Shown: positions 16,578 through 25,633 of the stretch, piece after piece | How positions within the stretch are numbered: position 1 is the stretch's first letter | How the letters are laid out: each line of letters opens with the position of its first letter | The notes under the pieces: model-generated | Database searches by the model: none | What the model saw: only the letters and a program-made list of their open reading frames with translations | What the model was told of the DNA's origin: nothing | Made by a program: the position numbers and the translations under genes | Source: Deltaproteobacteria bacterium | Lineage (GTDB): Bacteria; Desulfobacterota; Desulfuromonadia; Desulfuromonadales; Geopsychrobacteraceae | Direction of reading: 5' to 3' | NCBI GenBank assembly: GCA_024276935.1 | Contig: JAJRWH010000010.1 | Location: 1 to 36,582 of the forward strand | Length of the DNA stretch: 36,582 nt

Positions 16578-16885
16578 CTTTTATTCAGCCTCCCAAAACA
16601 CCATCTTGTCTATTTACCAAAAAGAACCCGGAGCATACCCAGCGCAGAACAGAATCGTCAAGCGAAGTCACACTTTCACCCTTTTTCTGACAACTCCTGA
16701 CGTCTGAATCAGGAGATCGAAATTCATTGAACAGCGGGAAGATCAATCCTGAATGTCTCGTAAAAACGAGACAATGGCGCGATCTTTGCTATCCTTTCCA
16801 GACAAGTCAATGACGCTCTCTATATTGCGGTCTGTTTTTCAATAAATAAACAGATCCGGACCCAGACCTGTACCCGGGAACCCCG
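16578..16885. other. Intergenic region with two dyads, between divergent genes
   Basis: This 308-base gap separates the minus-strand DUF2288 gene from the plus-strand FapA-like gene and must hold both promoters. I see no gene or clear sigma70 boxes. Two inverted repeats stand out: CTCCTGA/TCAGGAG (16694-16700 and 16709-16715), and TGTCTCGT-AAAA-ACGAGACA (16754-16773). Neither has a following T-run on either strand, so they are more likely operators or RNA hairpins than terminators. Confidence 0.45.
16754..16773. promoter_or_regulatory. Perfect 8-bp inverted repeat, possible operator
   Basis: TGTCTCGT and ACGAGACA flank an AAAA loop, about 113 bases before the FapA-like start. The symmetry is exact, and there is no U-run after it on either strand. 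It could be a regulator site or a small RNA hairpin. No cognate regulator is suggested by the neighbours. Confidence 0.3.
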
Positions 16886-18439
16886 ATGATTGCGAGCTCT
16901 GCTCCACAACAACAAAAAGCGGAAATCGGTGTCAAGATTCTGGCAGAGAAAAAGACTCCGGCCTATATTCTACGCTTGCAGATGGGTGAATCCCAGCTGG
17001 AACTCCACGCGTTCATCACGGTTTTTGATGCTGAAAATACCATCGCCCCCTCCGAACTGATCGAGCTGCTGGCAGAACATGGGGTCAAAGACAGCCTTGA
17101 CCTGGAAGAAGTTGCCAGATTTTGCAGCAAAGCCGCCATGGGGATCAACCAGGAAGAGATCCGGATCGCAACAGGGGCCGAACCGACTCCCGGCAAAGAT
17201 GGCTGGCTGGAACTGACGGTGAAAACCAGCAGCGATGATACCGACTTCGAAGAAGATGACAAAGGCAACGTCGACCTGCGAAACATTCAGAGTTTTACCA
17301 ATGTTGAGGTGGGCCAGCAAATTGGTATTATTCATCCACCCGAGTACGGTGTTCCCGGTACGACGGTTCATGGCGAACAGATCCCGGCATTGGAAGGTCA
17401 ACCCCTGGAGCTGACTGCTGGGGATGGCGTCGAACTGAGCCCTGACGGAACCAGCGCCATTGCAACCAGTGCCGGACGGGTTGTTTTCGATGGTCATACC
17501 CTGGCAGTTGCCGAAGAATTTATTGTCAGCGGTGATGTCGATTTCAGCGTCGGCAATATCGATTTTAATGGCATTGTCGAAATCAAAGGTGACGTGCTGG
17601 ATGATTTCAACATCAGATCGAGCAAGGGGATAAAAATCAGCGGGGCCGTCGGAGCCTGCCACCTCGAATCGGATGGCCCGATCGAAATTGGCAGTATGGC
17701 AGGTCTGGGCAACGGTCTGATTCGCTGCCGGGGAGATCTGCGGGCCAACTATCTCAACCAGGTTCGTGTCGAGTGCTGGGGCAACGTCAGTGTTGCGCAT
17801 GAAATTCGCAACTGCAGCGTCAAATCAACCCAGGCCGTTGTTGTCGAGCGCGGAACCATATCGGGAGGCGAAACAGTCGCACTGGATGGCATCGAAGCCC
17901 GTAATCTCGGGGCCGCCTCCGGGGTCAAAACCCGCCTGACAGCCGGGGTCTATTTCCCTGAAGCGGATCGCCTGACAACCCTCCGCCAGCAGCAACGCAA
18001 CTGCAATCTGCAGATACAGCGGATTGGTTCTGCCCTGGGTCCTCTTGGTAAACGTAAAAATCTTCGCAAGGCGCTTCAGGAGGCGATTGAGCTTCGAGTC
18101 AGTCTTCTGACTCGGCGCAAGGCCAATCTCGAAGCCGAAAAAAAACGTGTCGATTCTGAACTTGAGAGTTTCAAGGCTGAGGAACACCCGAGTGCCAATC
18201 CCAAGGTCAATGCTCTTGGAAGCCTTATGGAGGGAGTGGTCATCAGCCTTGGCGAAAGCACCGAAGAAATCAAACATCAACTCACCGGACCCATATCGGT
18301 GATTGAAAACAGCACCGCAGGTGGGTTACGCTTTCTGGAGTATTCACCACTCCATGTTATGGCAGCAGATATCGAAGAGGAAACCCTCAACGCTGAAGAA
18401 GAGGTTCCGGACGAGGAGCAAAACAGTGCCACAGACTGA
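16886..18439 (+). CDS. FapA/DUF342-family protein
   Basis: The 517-residue protein has the DUF342 (flagellar assembly protein A) layout. An N-terminal alpha/beta part contains IGIIHPPEYGVPGTTVHGEQIPA. The middle is a right-handed beta-helix of repeats such as GDVDFSVGNIDFNGIVEIKGDVLDD, rich in Gly, Asp, Val and Ile. A basic coiled coil (about residues 375-435) and an acidic tail follow. The role is poorly known; homologs are linked with polar flagella or surface polysaccharide. No flagellar gene is in the window. The ATG has only a weak Shine-Dalgarno. It overlaps the ferritin-like gene by 14 bases. Confidence 0.8.
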   Translation: MIASSAPQQQKAEIGVKILAEKKTPAYILRLQMGESQLELHAFITVFDAENTIAPSELIELLAEHGVKDSLDLEEVARFCSKAAMGINQEEIRIATGAEPTPGKDGWLELTVKTSSDDTDFEEDDKGNVDLRNIQSFTNVEVGQQIGIIHPPEYGVPGTTVHGEQIPALEGQPLELTAGDGVELSPDGTSAIATSAGRVVFDGHTLAVAEEFIVSGDVDFSVGNIDFNGIVEIKGDVLDDFNIRSSKGIKISGAVGACHLESDGPIEIGSMAGLGNGLIRCRGDLRANYLNQVRVECWGNVSVAHEIRNCSVKSTQAVVVERGTISGGETVALDGIEARNLGAASGVKTRLTAGVYFPEADRLTTLRQQQRNCNLQIQRIGSALGPLGKRKNLRKALQEAIELRVSLLTRRKANLEAEKKRVDSELESFKAEEHPSANPKVNALGSLMEGVVISLGESTEEIKHQLTGPISVIENSTAGGLRFLEYSPLHVMAADIEEETLNAEEEVPDEEQNSATD

Positions 18440-18890
18440 ATTAAATCTTGCCATCCGTAAAATGATCCAGGTTGAAGTTGATGCCATGCACTACTACCGA
18501 AAAGCCGCAGAGGTCATGCAGGATGAAGGGGCCATCTTTCATTTCAACCTGCTGGCAGAAGAAGAGATGGAACATGCCCGCAGTTTTTATCAGATCTACA
18601 ACGGCGACGATCTGCCCGACTTTGACGCCCTCATCGAAACACCCGGCAGTGACAGCTCCGCTGCCCAGGCGATTGATATCGGTCTGGTCGCACGCCTCGA
18701 CGAGCGTCAGGCATTACAGCTGGCGATGAAGCTTGAAAAGGAAGTAGAAGGCAGCCTGCGACGCATGGCAAATGAGATCAAACGCCCCGAAGCCAGAGAG
18801 GTTATTGAAAAGAATGCCGAATCAACCCTGGGGCATTATGAAATGATCGCTGCAGATTATGAACGACTTTATGGCGAAGACGACGCCTGA
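18426..18890 (+). CDS. Ferritin-like (rubrerythrin-type) protein
   Basis: The 154-residue helical protein has a ferritin-like core: E17 in helix 1 and E47-x2-H50 in helix 2 (AEEEMEHA), then E104/E106 in a third helix. In the fourth helix the expected E-x2-H is not canonical; E132 and H137 are five apart. The di-iron site may therefore be incomplete. No rubredoxin domain is present. I chose GTG at 18426, preceded by GAGGAG 8 bases upstream, because the open frame back to 18303 lies inside the FapA-like gene. A role in iron or peroxide handling is inferred from the fold only. Confidence 0.78.
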   Translation: MPQTELNLAIRKMIQVEVDAMHYYRKAAEVMQDEGAIFHFNLLAEEEMEHARSFYQIYNGDDLPDFDALIETPGSDSSAAQAIDIGLVARLDERQALQLAMKLEKEVEGSLRRMANEIKRPEAREVIEKNAESTLGHYEMIAADYERLYGEDDA

Positions 18891-18919
18891 GCCAGCTCAA
18901 ACCTCAAGGAACAAGACCT

Positions 18920-20329
18920 TTATTGCTTTTTGGCAACAAAATCGATCATCTTTTGTGCAATCCGATTTGACGCATTGACACAATCATTGATGCCGACTCC
19001 GAAAAACGCATTCCCGGTTAAAAACAGCCCCGGAATCTGCCCCAGTCGTTCATCAAGCTCAGCCAACCGGCTACCATGACCGGGAATGTATTGCGGAATC
19101 GCCCGACGATGACGGAAAATTTTGACAAAATCCGGCTCGGCATCAATCCCCATAATCTGTTTGAGATCAGCCATCGTTCTTTTTTTGACCTCTTCTTCGG
19201 TCAGTTCAATCGCCTGGGGATTGGTTGCCCCACCCAGCATCGAACGGAGCAGAACCTGCCCACGCGGAGCGCGATTGGGGAAAATACTCGAATCCCAGAG
19301 AGTTCCCAGGGTGTGTCGCTTTTCTCCTTTGGCGATCAGGTAGCCAAAGCCAGCTAGATCCCGTGCGATTTTTTCCCGCTCATAACCAAAACAGACAATA
19401 TTCATGGGCGCATAGGGGATCTGGGCCAACAGTGTCGCCGCCTGTGCATCCGCCTGCTGCAACATGGCCGTCAGAGCGTGAGCCGGAACAGCACTCACCA
19501 CCAGCTCCGCCTCAACGGTCGTTGCATCTTCAAGATGAAGCAGAAAGCCATCCTGCTTTGGTTCCAGCCTTTCAACACCGCTACCGACCCGAACCTCGGC
19601 TTTGAGCTTTTCAACCAGAGAGTCGGTTAAATCCTGAATCCCCCCGGAAAAAGAGGTGAGGATTCCCCCCGGGCCCGCAGCACTGGCAACCTGTTGCCCC
19701 GCCTTGCGCTCGGCACGTTTTTTTCGCCCCAGTTTGACCATTGCCTTGATCAAACCACCATATTCCTGCTCCAGCTGATAGATTCGCGGAAAACAGCTGC
19801 GCAGACTCATGGTTTCGGGATCCCCGGCAAAAATGCCTGAAACCATAGGCCCGATCAAACGCTCCAGAGCCTCACCGCCAAGTCGACGACGAGCAAAATC
19901 GGCCAGAGTTTCATCATCATTCCCCCGATTGGGCGTAATCAGCATTTCACAGCCAAGCCGCATTTTTCCCGGCCAGCTGATCAACTTCGATTTAAAAAAG
20001 GCCCCGGCAGTCTCCGGCAGGCGATGCAGGGTTCCTCCGGCATAGATAAACCGTTTACGGGCATTGTCGTTCGAACGTAACAGGTTGGCATCAACCCCGA
20101 GAGCACGACAAAGATCCAGGGTCATCGGCTTGTTGTCCAGAAAACCGTTCGGCCCCCACTCGCAAAGAAACCCCTCGGCCTTGACACTCATGACCTTGCC
20201 ACCGGTGCGATCCAGCCTTTCAAGAACAACAACCTCGATCTCAAGATTTTCCTGTTCAGCCAGTTTTTCCAGGGCATATGCCGTTGACAACCCGGAAATA
20301 CCCGCCCCAAGTACAGCGATTCTTGTCAT
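18920..20329 (-). CDS. hemG: Protoporphyrinogen oxidase (FAD-dependent, HemG/HemY type)
   Basis: The 469-residue flavoprotein starts with the dinucleotide motif VLGAGISGLSTAYAL and has the second motif ERLDRTGGKVMS. It ends with the FAD-binding block LFLTGNAFFGVGINDCVNAS. This is the course of the oxygen-dependent type of enzyme that converts protoporphyrinogen IX (or coproporphyrinogen III in other bacteria) to the porphyrin. With hemE and hemH nearby, the protoporphyrin-dependent route is the likely one. Some organisms use the same family anaerobically with other acceptors. It is divergent from the DnaJ-like gene, convergent with the ferritin-like gene, and the only heme gene in its transcript here. 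Confidence 0.9.
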   Translation of the reverse strand: MTRIAVLGAGISGLSTAYALEKLAEQENLEIEVVVLERLDRTGGKVMSVKAEGFLCEWGPNGFLDNKPMTLDLCRALGVDANLLRSNDNARKRFIYAGGTLHRLPETAGAFFKSKLISWPGKMRLGCEMLITPNRGNDDETLADFARRRLGGEALERLIGPMVSGIFAGDPETMSLRSCFPRIYQLEQEYGGLIKAMVKLGRKKRAERKAGQQVASAAGPGGILTSFSGGIQDLTDSLVEKLKAEVRVGSGVERLEPKQDGFLLHLEDATTVEAELVVSAVPAHALTAMLQQADAQAATLLAQIPYAPMNIVCFGYEREKIARDLAGFGYLIAKGEKRHTLGTLWDSSIFPNRAPRGQVLLRSMLGGATNPQAIELTEEEVKKRTMADLKQIMGIDAEPDFVKIFRHRRAIPQYIPGHGSRLAELDERLGQIPGLFLTGNAFFGVGINDCVNASNRIAQKMIDFVAKKQ

Positions 20330-20521
20330 GCAAACTCCATTGACTTCATCGGTGGCAGAAATATAAATATATGTTGCGCCGGACGCGCATTTATTACAAA
20401 ATTTTCACCATACTAACGGCAACCACCTGACCCGTCAAGAGATTGCCTCACTGTAACCTGAATCAGTGCTTTTCTTGTCCGCGGATAGCACAAGTTATTG
20501 ATTCAGATATAAAAAAGTCTC

Positions 20522-20550
20522 TTGACGTTGAACAACGCGGTTTCTATAGT
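20522..20550 (+). promoter_or_regulatory. Sigma70-type promoter of the DnaJ-like gene
   Basis: TTGACG (20522-20527), a 17-base spacer and TATAGT (20545-20550) make a good housekeeping promoter about 50 bases before the DnaJ-like ATG. No sigma32-type CCCCAT box is apparent, so heat-shock control is not suggested by this site. Confidence 0.6.
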
Positions 20551-20598
20551 TCAGAACTGTTGTCAGCAGTCACTCTAACAGAAAGGGCCGGAATCAAA

Positions 20599-21477
20599 AT
20601 GGCCAAAGATTACTATCAAATTCTCGGGGTTGCCAAAGACGTTGACCAGGCGGCCCTGAAAAAAGCCTATCGCAAACTTGCTCAAACCTGGCACCCGGAT
20701 CGCAACCCGGGCGATAAACAGGCCGAAGAGCGTTTCAAGGAAATCACTGAAGCCTACGCGGTTCTTTCAGATAAAGAAAAGCGTCAGCAGTATGATCAGT
20801 TTGGTGAAAGCGGCTTTCATCAACGCTTCAGTCAGGAAGATATCTTCCGCAATGTCGATCTCGGTGACCTGTTCGGAAACTTTGGTGGCGGAGGAGCCGA
20901 AGACTTATTCAGCCAGCTGTTTGGTGGCGGACGGGGGCGCGGCCCTCGCCAACCGGCCCGGGGCCAGGATTACTCGATGGAAATCGGTGTTCCTTTGCGA
21001 CTGGCAATCGAAGGTGGTGAACGCCGGGTCGAATACCGCAACGAAGACCGGGTTGAGCAAATCAAGGTGCGTATCCCTGCCGGGATTGAAGAAGGCGCAA
21101 AATTACGGGTTTCTGGCAAGGGGGGGCCTGCGCCTGCCGGGGGACGCAGTGGTGATCTGTATCTCCAGATCCGGATTGACCCTGATCCGGTTTTTCGTCG
21201 CGAAGAGAATAACCTTCTGGTTGATATCCACCTTCCCTACAGCCAGCTCTGTCTTGGGACCAGCACCGAAGTTCCAACCCTTAAGGGAGAAAAGCGGATA
21301 AAGGTTCCGGCGGGAATGCAACCGGGAGGAAAAATCCGGCTCCGGGGATTTGGCGTACCGGCATCCGCCGGAAGACCAGCCGGTGATCTCTATGCGGTCA
21401 TTAACGTAGAAGTTCCAACTGAAATAGATGAAAAACAACGCAAGCTCCTTGAACAACTGGCCAAAACAGGTCTCTAA
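20599..21477 (+). CDS. DnaJ/CbpA-type co-chaperone lacking a zinc finger
   Basis: The 292-residue protein starts with a J domain (KDYYQILGV, HPD at residues 32-34, EAYAVLSD). A Gly/Phe-rich linker follows (DLFGNFGGGGAEDLFSQLFGGG), then two beta-sandwich substrate domains (DYSMEIGVPLRLAIEGGERRV and LLVDIHLPYSQLCLGTSTEVPTL). There is no Cys-rich zinc domain, which separates it from DnaJ proper. It stimulates the ATPase of a DnaK-type Hsp70. ATG at 20599 is the start because the J domain begins there; the frame opens earlier at 20443. A promoter is at 20522-20550. Confidence 0.9.
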   Translation: MAKDYYQILGVAKDVDQAALKKAYRKLAQTWHPDRNPGDKQAEERFKEITEAYAVLSDKEKRQQYDQFGESGFHQRFSQEDIFRNVDLGDLFGNFGGGGAEDLFSQLFGGGRGRGPRQPARGQDYSMEIGVPLRLAIEGGERRVEYRNEDRVEQIKVRIPAGIEEGAKLRVSGKGGPAPAGGRSGDLYLQIRIDPDPVFRREENNLLVDIHLPYSQLCLGTSTEVPTLKGEKRIKVPAGMQPGGKIRLRGFGVPASAGRPAGDLYAVINVEVPTEIDEKQRKLLEQLAKTGL

Positions 21478-21612
21478 ACAACCAGCGGATATGGCATAAA
21501 GCCTCATCCAGCACCTGCAAAGTCAGTACGGCACCTTGCTTGCATAGAGTTCATGAAACGTTATTGTTCGTACAGGTACAACCAACGGAAGCTTTCAGAA
21601 TTTTGAGTGACA

Positions 21613-22038
21613 ATGATTGATAGCCAAATCCGCCAGATGCTGTTTTTAACCATTCTGCTGTTTGTCATCCTCAGCAGTGGCAGCCTGCAATGCGCCCTCA
21701 ACTGCTATGACCATGCAGTCAAGAACGCTGCAGGTTCTGTTCTGGCAAACGATTGTCACCCCTTGACCACCGAACAACAAGCATCCTTTCAGGTTTCCAG
21801 CTTCTGTCATCACAATCGTTCAGCCGATCAGCTGCAGACAAAAACTGAACTTTTCAACTTTCGCGGCGGACAGGTTTTCACCCTGTTCGACTTTCGCAGC
21901 GAGGCGCCTGCCTGCCGTAGCGCGGAACCCTTTGTTCAACCTCTGATCGCTGACAACTCTGACCAACTGCCTGATTCAGAAATCCTGCCCCTTTCACAAA
22001 AGTTGAAACGCCTGCGCAGCACAATTCTGCTGATGTGA
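21613..22038 (+). CDS. Secreted or membrane-anchored Cys-containing protein, unknown
   Basis: A 141-residue protein has a hydrophobic N-terminal segment at about residues 8-24, fitting a signal peptide or anchor. Cys residues occur at 27, 31, 48, 65 and 100 (SLQCALNCYDHA, NDCHP, SSFCHHN). Several lie next to His, so metal binding or disulfides are possible. There is no CxxCH, so it is not a cytochrome. I recognise no family. The ATG at 21613 follows GAG by 5 bases; a GTG at 21607 is an alternative. It sits between the DnaJ-like gene and resB on the same strand. Confidence 0.6.
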   Translation: MIDSQIRQMLFLTILLFVILSSGSLQCALNCYDHAVKNAAGSVLANDCHPLTTEQQASFQVSSFCHHNRSADQLQTKTELFNFRGGQVFTLFDFRSEAPACRSAEPFVQPLIADNSDQLPDSEILPLSQKLKRLRSTILLM

Positions 22039-22144
22039 GACTCTGATCCCCTACAGGTTGACGCCCTGCTTCACCCCGGGTATGATGACCCGATTTGTCA
22101 TCTTTCCCGGTGGCAATTCGTCTATTTAATGGAGATCATTCGTT

Positions 22145-23515
22145 TTGACTATAAAAAAGACTTCTTCAACTGATCGCGTGTGGGATTTTTTCTGCTCACT
22201 CAAACTGACAATATTTACCCTGCTGTTTCTGGCGATTACCTCGATTATCGGAACAATCATTCAACAGGATGGTTCTCCCGAAGAATACATCCGCGAATAT
22301 GGTCGCGCCAATTACGAGCTTTTCAAAAAGTTGCAGTTTACCGACATGTACCATTCCTGGTGGTTTGTCGGCCTGCTGGGTCTTTTCAGTGTAAATCTGA
22401 TCTGCTGTTCGATCAAAAACTTTCCTCGCGCCTGGAAATTTGTCGTCAACCCCATGCTGGTTGCCGGTGAGGGGACATTTAAAAACTCGACCAACAAAGC
22501 TGAATTTGTCAGTGATGAATCACTTGAATCCCTGACACCGCGCATCTCTGAAGCGCTGAAAAACTCTTTTACCAAACCGGTTCTGACAGAGGCCGACGGC
22601 AAACTGAACCTGTTTGCCCAAAAGGGCATCTACTCCCGTTTCGGGGCCTATATGACCCACCTCTCAATTCTGGTTATCATGCTGGGTGCAATCATCGGTA
22701 CGGTCTGGGGCTACAAGGCCTACGTCAATATTGTTGAAGGAACCGAAATCAATCAGGTCTGGCCACGCAGTGGCAATCAGCCGATCGATCTTGGTTTCAG
22801 TGTCCGTTGTGACAAATTCGAGGTTGAATACTATCCGGGCACCCAACGGCCCAAAGAGTTTCGCAGCCTGTTGACGGTGACTGAAAATGGCAAGGTCGTC
22901 ATCGACAAACAGAAAGTTATTGTCAACAAACCTCTTTCATATAAGGGAATCACCTTCTACCAGTCCAGCTACGGCCCGGCAGGTAATGGCAGTTTTGAGA
23001 TTGAAGTCACCGACAACAAAGGGGGCGACAAAATGACGGTCAACCCCATTCAGGGCCAGAAAGTTCCCTTGCCGAATGGCTTTTCATTTTCAGTCGATGA
23101 TTTCACTCCCAGCTACGACAGCTATGGCCCGGCGGCAAAGCTGCATGTTGACGCCCCGGATGGCAAACACCGCACTCCTTTCGTTATTTTACAAAAGTTC
23201 CCCCAGTTTGATGTCCGGCGTGGTGGTGATTTCAGCTTTGCCCTTAAAGGTTACAAGCAGCCACAATATACCGGTCTGCAAGTGGCCAAAGACCCCGGAG
23301 TCTGGGTTGTCTGGTTTGGAAGTTTTCTGATGGTATTCGGTTCAATGAGTGCATTTTTCTTTTCACACCGACGGGTCTGGATTCGCCTGTCACAGGAAAA
23401 TGGCAAAACCCGGATTCAGATGGCAGCAAGTGCCCACCGCAACCAACCGGCCTTTGCCCTGAAGTTTGAAGACCTCAAAAAACAGATCGAAGACACGATC
23501 GAAAATAAAGCCTGA
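22145..23515 (+). CDS. resB: ResB-like System II cytochrome c biogenesis protein
   Basis: The 456-residue membrane protein has helices at about 20-38, 71-89, 168-190 and 386-410. The start is typical of ResB ([20 protein letters not shown]), and the conserved His of the third helix is H172 in [11 protein letters not shown] large periplasmic domain ([43 protein letters not shown]) lies before the last helix. With CcsB it exports heme and attaches it to apocytochromes in the periplasm. Translation begins at TTG, with GGAGAT about 8 to 13 bases upstream and no nearby ATG. CcsB follows 20 bases later. Confidence 0.93.
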   Translation: MTIKKTSSTDRVWDFFCSLKLTIFTLLFLAITSIIGTIIQQDGSPEEYIREYGRANYELFKKLQFTDMYHSWWFVGLLGLFSVNLICCSIKNFPRAWKFVVNPMLVAGEGTFKNSTNKAEFVSDESLESLTPRISEALKNSFTKPVLTEADGKLNLFAQKGIYSRFGAYMTHLSILVIMLGAIIGTVWGYKAYVNIVEGTEINQVWPRSGNQPIDLGFSVRCDKFEVEYYPGTQRPKEFRSLLTVTENGKVVIDKQKVIVNKPLSYKGITFYQSSYGPAGNGSFEIEVTDNKGGDKMTVNPIQGQKVPLPNGFSFSVDDFTPSYDSYGPAAKLHVDAPDGKHRTPFVILQKFPQFDVRRGGDFSFALKGYKQPQYTGLQVAKDPGVWVVWFGSFLMVFGSMSAFFFSHRRVWIRLSQENGKTRIQMAASAHRNQPAFALKFEDLKKQIEDTIENKA

Positions 23516-23535
23516 GTTGGCAAGGAGAGATCGTC

Positions 23536-24390
23536 ATGGAAAGTGGACAACTATTTAATCTGGTAACCCTTGGCTATTTCATCGCCATGGTTTTGTTTAT
23601 CACCTATCTCGCCACACGTAGCAGCAAGGTCGCATTGGCTGCTCACCTGGTCAGTCTGGTCGGTGTCATTATGCATACCCTGGCCATTGGCATGCGCTGG
23701 TACGAGTCCTATCAAATGCCTGGCGGGGTCGGTCATGCTCCCCTGTCAAACCTGTATGAATCGGTGGTCTTCTTTGCCTGGACCATTCTGGTGATCTATC
23801 TGCTGCTGGATATCAAATACAAGCAGCGTTCAGTCGGGGCCTTTGTTATTCCTTTCGCATTTTTTGCCATGACCTGGGCACAACTGAAACTCAACACCTC
23901 AATCGAGCCCCTGGTTCCGGCCCTGCAAAGCAACTGGCTGACCTACCACGTCATCACCTGTTTTCTTGGTTACGCCGCCTTCGCTGTTGCCTGCGGGGTT
24001 TCGATCATGTATCTGATCAAGATCGGCAAAGAGGAAAAATCTGACGGATCACCGATTGGTGGAATTCTTGGCATCTTCCCCAGTGTACGGATTCTTGACG
24101 AGATCAACTACAGTGCCATCATGATCGGCTTTCCGCTGCTGACCATCGGAATTGTCACCGGTGCCGCCTGGGCCAACTACGCCTGGGGAACCTACTGGAG
24201 CTGGGATCCGAAAGAGACCTGGAGCCTGATCGTCTGGTTTGTCTATGCGGCATTCCTGCACGCACGTTTCACTCGTGGCTGGGTCGGACGCCGAGCAGCA
24301 TGGCTGTCAATCATCGGCTTTGCAGCGACAATTTTCTGCTACCTCGGTGTCAACCTGGTTCTTTCAGGCCTGCACTCTTACGGCGGCTGA
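23536..24390 (+). CDS. ccsB: CcsB/ResC-like heme export and ligation protein
   Basis: The 284-residue, about eight-helix protein holds the tryptophan-rich WWD heme-binding motif at residues 212-230 ([19 protein letters not shown]). Conserved His residues occur at 47, 138 and 242. It is the partner of ResB in System II maturation (also called CcsA or ResC). The ATG is preceded by AAGGAG. A strong terminator at 24407-24450 closes the resB-ccsB transcript. It would supply c-type hemes to ctaC in this window, among other cytochromes. Confidence 0.95.
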   Translation: MESGQLFNLVTLGYFIAMVLFITYLATRSSKVALAAHLVSLVGVIMHTLAIGMRWYESYQMPGGVGHAPLSNLYESVVFFAWTILVIYLLLDIKYKQRSVGAFVIPFAFFAMTWAQLKLNTSIEPLVPALQSNWLTYHVITCFLGYAAFAVACGVSIMYLIKIGKEEKSDGSPIGGILGIFPSVRILDEINYSAIMIGFPLLTIGIVTGAAWANYAWGTYWSWDPKETWSLIVWFVYAAFLHARFTRGWVGRRAAWLSIIGFAATIFCYLGVNLVLSGLHSYGG

Positions 24391-24406
24391 GAAGAACTCA
24401 AACAAT

Positions 24407-24450
24407 AAAAAAAGCCCCCTTCGGCAGACTTGCCAAAGGGGGCTTTTTTT
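24407..24450. terminator. Bidirectional intrinsic terminator
   Basis: A perfect 15-bp dyad (24407-24421 with 24436-24450) has a core of GCCCCC paired with GGGGGC, flanked by seven A on one side and seven T on the other. An inner GGCA/TGCC pair can extend the stem. It can end both the plus-strand ccsB transcript and the minus-strand hemE-hemH-microprotein transcript. Confidence 0.93.
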
Positions 24451-24465
24451 AACCACAGCAAAGAC

Positions 24466-24657
24466 CTAATCAAAACACTCCGTTTTATACATCATGGCCA
24501 GACGACCACGACTGGCCAGACAATTTGCACAAAGATCACCGGCATCCTGATATTCCTGTTTTGCCAGCAGGAGTCCGGCCTGCTGTTCGGGAAGATCGAG
24601 CGACTGGTCGGAATCAAAAGACTGCTTGCAGAGAATACAAACTTTTACAGCGGACAC
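24466..24657 (-). CDS. Zinc-ribbon-like microprotein
   Basis: The 63-residue protein has two Cys pairs, C7-x2-C10 (CILC) and C43-x2-C46 (CANC), with a lone C61 near the end. This pattern suggests a small zinc or iron ribbon; it is not a named family to me. It starts with GTG at 24657 inside the last codons of hemH (13-base overlap), with GAGG 5 bases before. Translation is probably coupled to hemH. It is the last gene before the terminator at 24407-24450. A link with ferrochelatase is suggested only by position. Confidence 0.65.
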   Translation of the reverse strand: MSAVKVCILCKQSFDSDQSLDLPEQQAGLLLAKQEYQDAGDLCANCLASRGRLAMMYKTECFD

Positions 24658-25619
24658 CTTTGCCTCACAAGCTCTGCCATCCCATCAAGAAAATCCTCAT
24701 GATCATTCAATGAAGGGGCGCGGAAAAAATGCGGAATCCCATGCTGTTCAGCAAGCAGACGATATTGCAGGTCGATCTCTTCCAGAGTTTCAATATGGTC
24801 CGAAACAAAAGAAACCGGCACCATCAACAGGGACTTCTCCCCTTCTGAACCCAGCCGGATAATCTCATCATCTGTTCCGGGCATCATCCAGCGTACCGGA
24901 CCACTGCGGCTCTGGTAGGCAATACTCCAGCGATAATCGCCCACCCGCTGCATAACCTCCCAGGCGGTCCGTTCAACCTGCTCCTGATAGGGGTCACCGC
25001 GATCGATGAACTTCTGCGGCAGGGCGTGTGCCGAGAAAAGGATTCGTACCTCGTCGCGCATCAGCTCGTGAAAGTTGTCCAGCCCTTCGCAAACCCGGTT
25101 GGCCAGAGCATCAATATAACCGGGCCAGTCGTGCCACTCCTCAATCAGGCGGTAGTCAAGTTCGGGATAGATTCTGGCCGCCTGACGCTTGAAATCATTC
25201 ACACTGCTGCCGGTGGTTGCACCCGTATAGTGCGGGTACATCGAAAGAATGATCGCCTGCCTGATCCCCTCGGTCTTAAGTTGTGCAAGAACTTCGCTGG
25301 CAAAGGGTTTCGAGTAGCGCATCACCACAAAAGGCCTGACCGCCTCACCCAGACGCGCAGCAATGCCTGCTGCCTGCTTCTGCGTCCACTCCAGCAACGG
25401 TGATACCCCACCGATATACGCATAACTCTCGCGCACCTTCTTGCTGCGAAAATGAGAAATAAGCCGCGCGAAAGGTTTCTGTAGCAGAGCTCCCAGCGGC
25501 AGTTGAATCAGCTCTCGGTCGCTGAAAAGATTATAGAGAAAAGGCTCGATCGCATCGAGCGAATCGGGGCCACCCATGTTGAGCAAAATCAGCGCGATCG
25601 GTTTTGTTTTTAATGGCAT
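24645..25619 (-). CDS. hemH: Ferrochelatase
   Basis: The 324-residue enzyme inserts ferrous iron into protoporphyrin IX. Family motifs are all present: LILLNMGGP at the start, MRYSKPFA, the SMYPHYTGATTGSS segment with the metal-binding His, FSAHALPQ, and the PVSFVSDHIETLEEID block with the conserved acidic residues. It lies 83 bases downstream of hemE on the same strand, across an imperfect hairpin. Confidence 0.95.
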   Translation of the reverse strand: MPLKTKPIALILLNMGGPDSLDAIEPFLYNLFSDRELIQLPLGALLQKPFARLISHFRSKKVRESYAYIGGVSPLLEWTQKQAAGIAARLGEAVRPFVVMRYSKPFASEVLAQLKTEGIRQAIILSMYPHYTGATTGSSVNDFKRQAARIYPELDYRLIEEWHDWPGYIDALANRVCEGLDNFHELMRDEVRILFSAHALPQKFIDRGDPYQEQVERTAWEVMQRVGDYRWSIAYQSRSGPVRWMMPGTDDEIIRLGSEGEKSLLMVPVSFVSDHIETLEEIDLQYRLLAEQHGIPHFFRAPSLNDHEDFLDGMAELVRQRCPL

Positions 25620-25633
25620 GGCAGAACCCTGAA

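Noticed and set aside
16694-16715. CTCCTGA/TCAGGAG dyad as a terminator for the DUF2288 transcript
   Set aside because: It lies upstream of that gene's start, not after its end, and has no T-run.
18303-18425. N-terminal extension of the ferritin-like protein
   Set aside because: It overlaps the FapA-like coding region and is very basic, unlike the family; GTG at 18426 with GAGGAG fits better.
24430-24862. Plus-strand frames opposite the hemH end
   Set aside because: These are antisense to hemH and the microprotein, begin inside a terminator or have no ribosome site, and show no family features.
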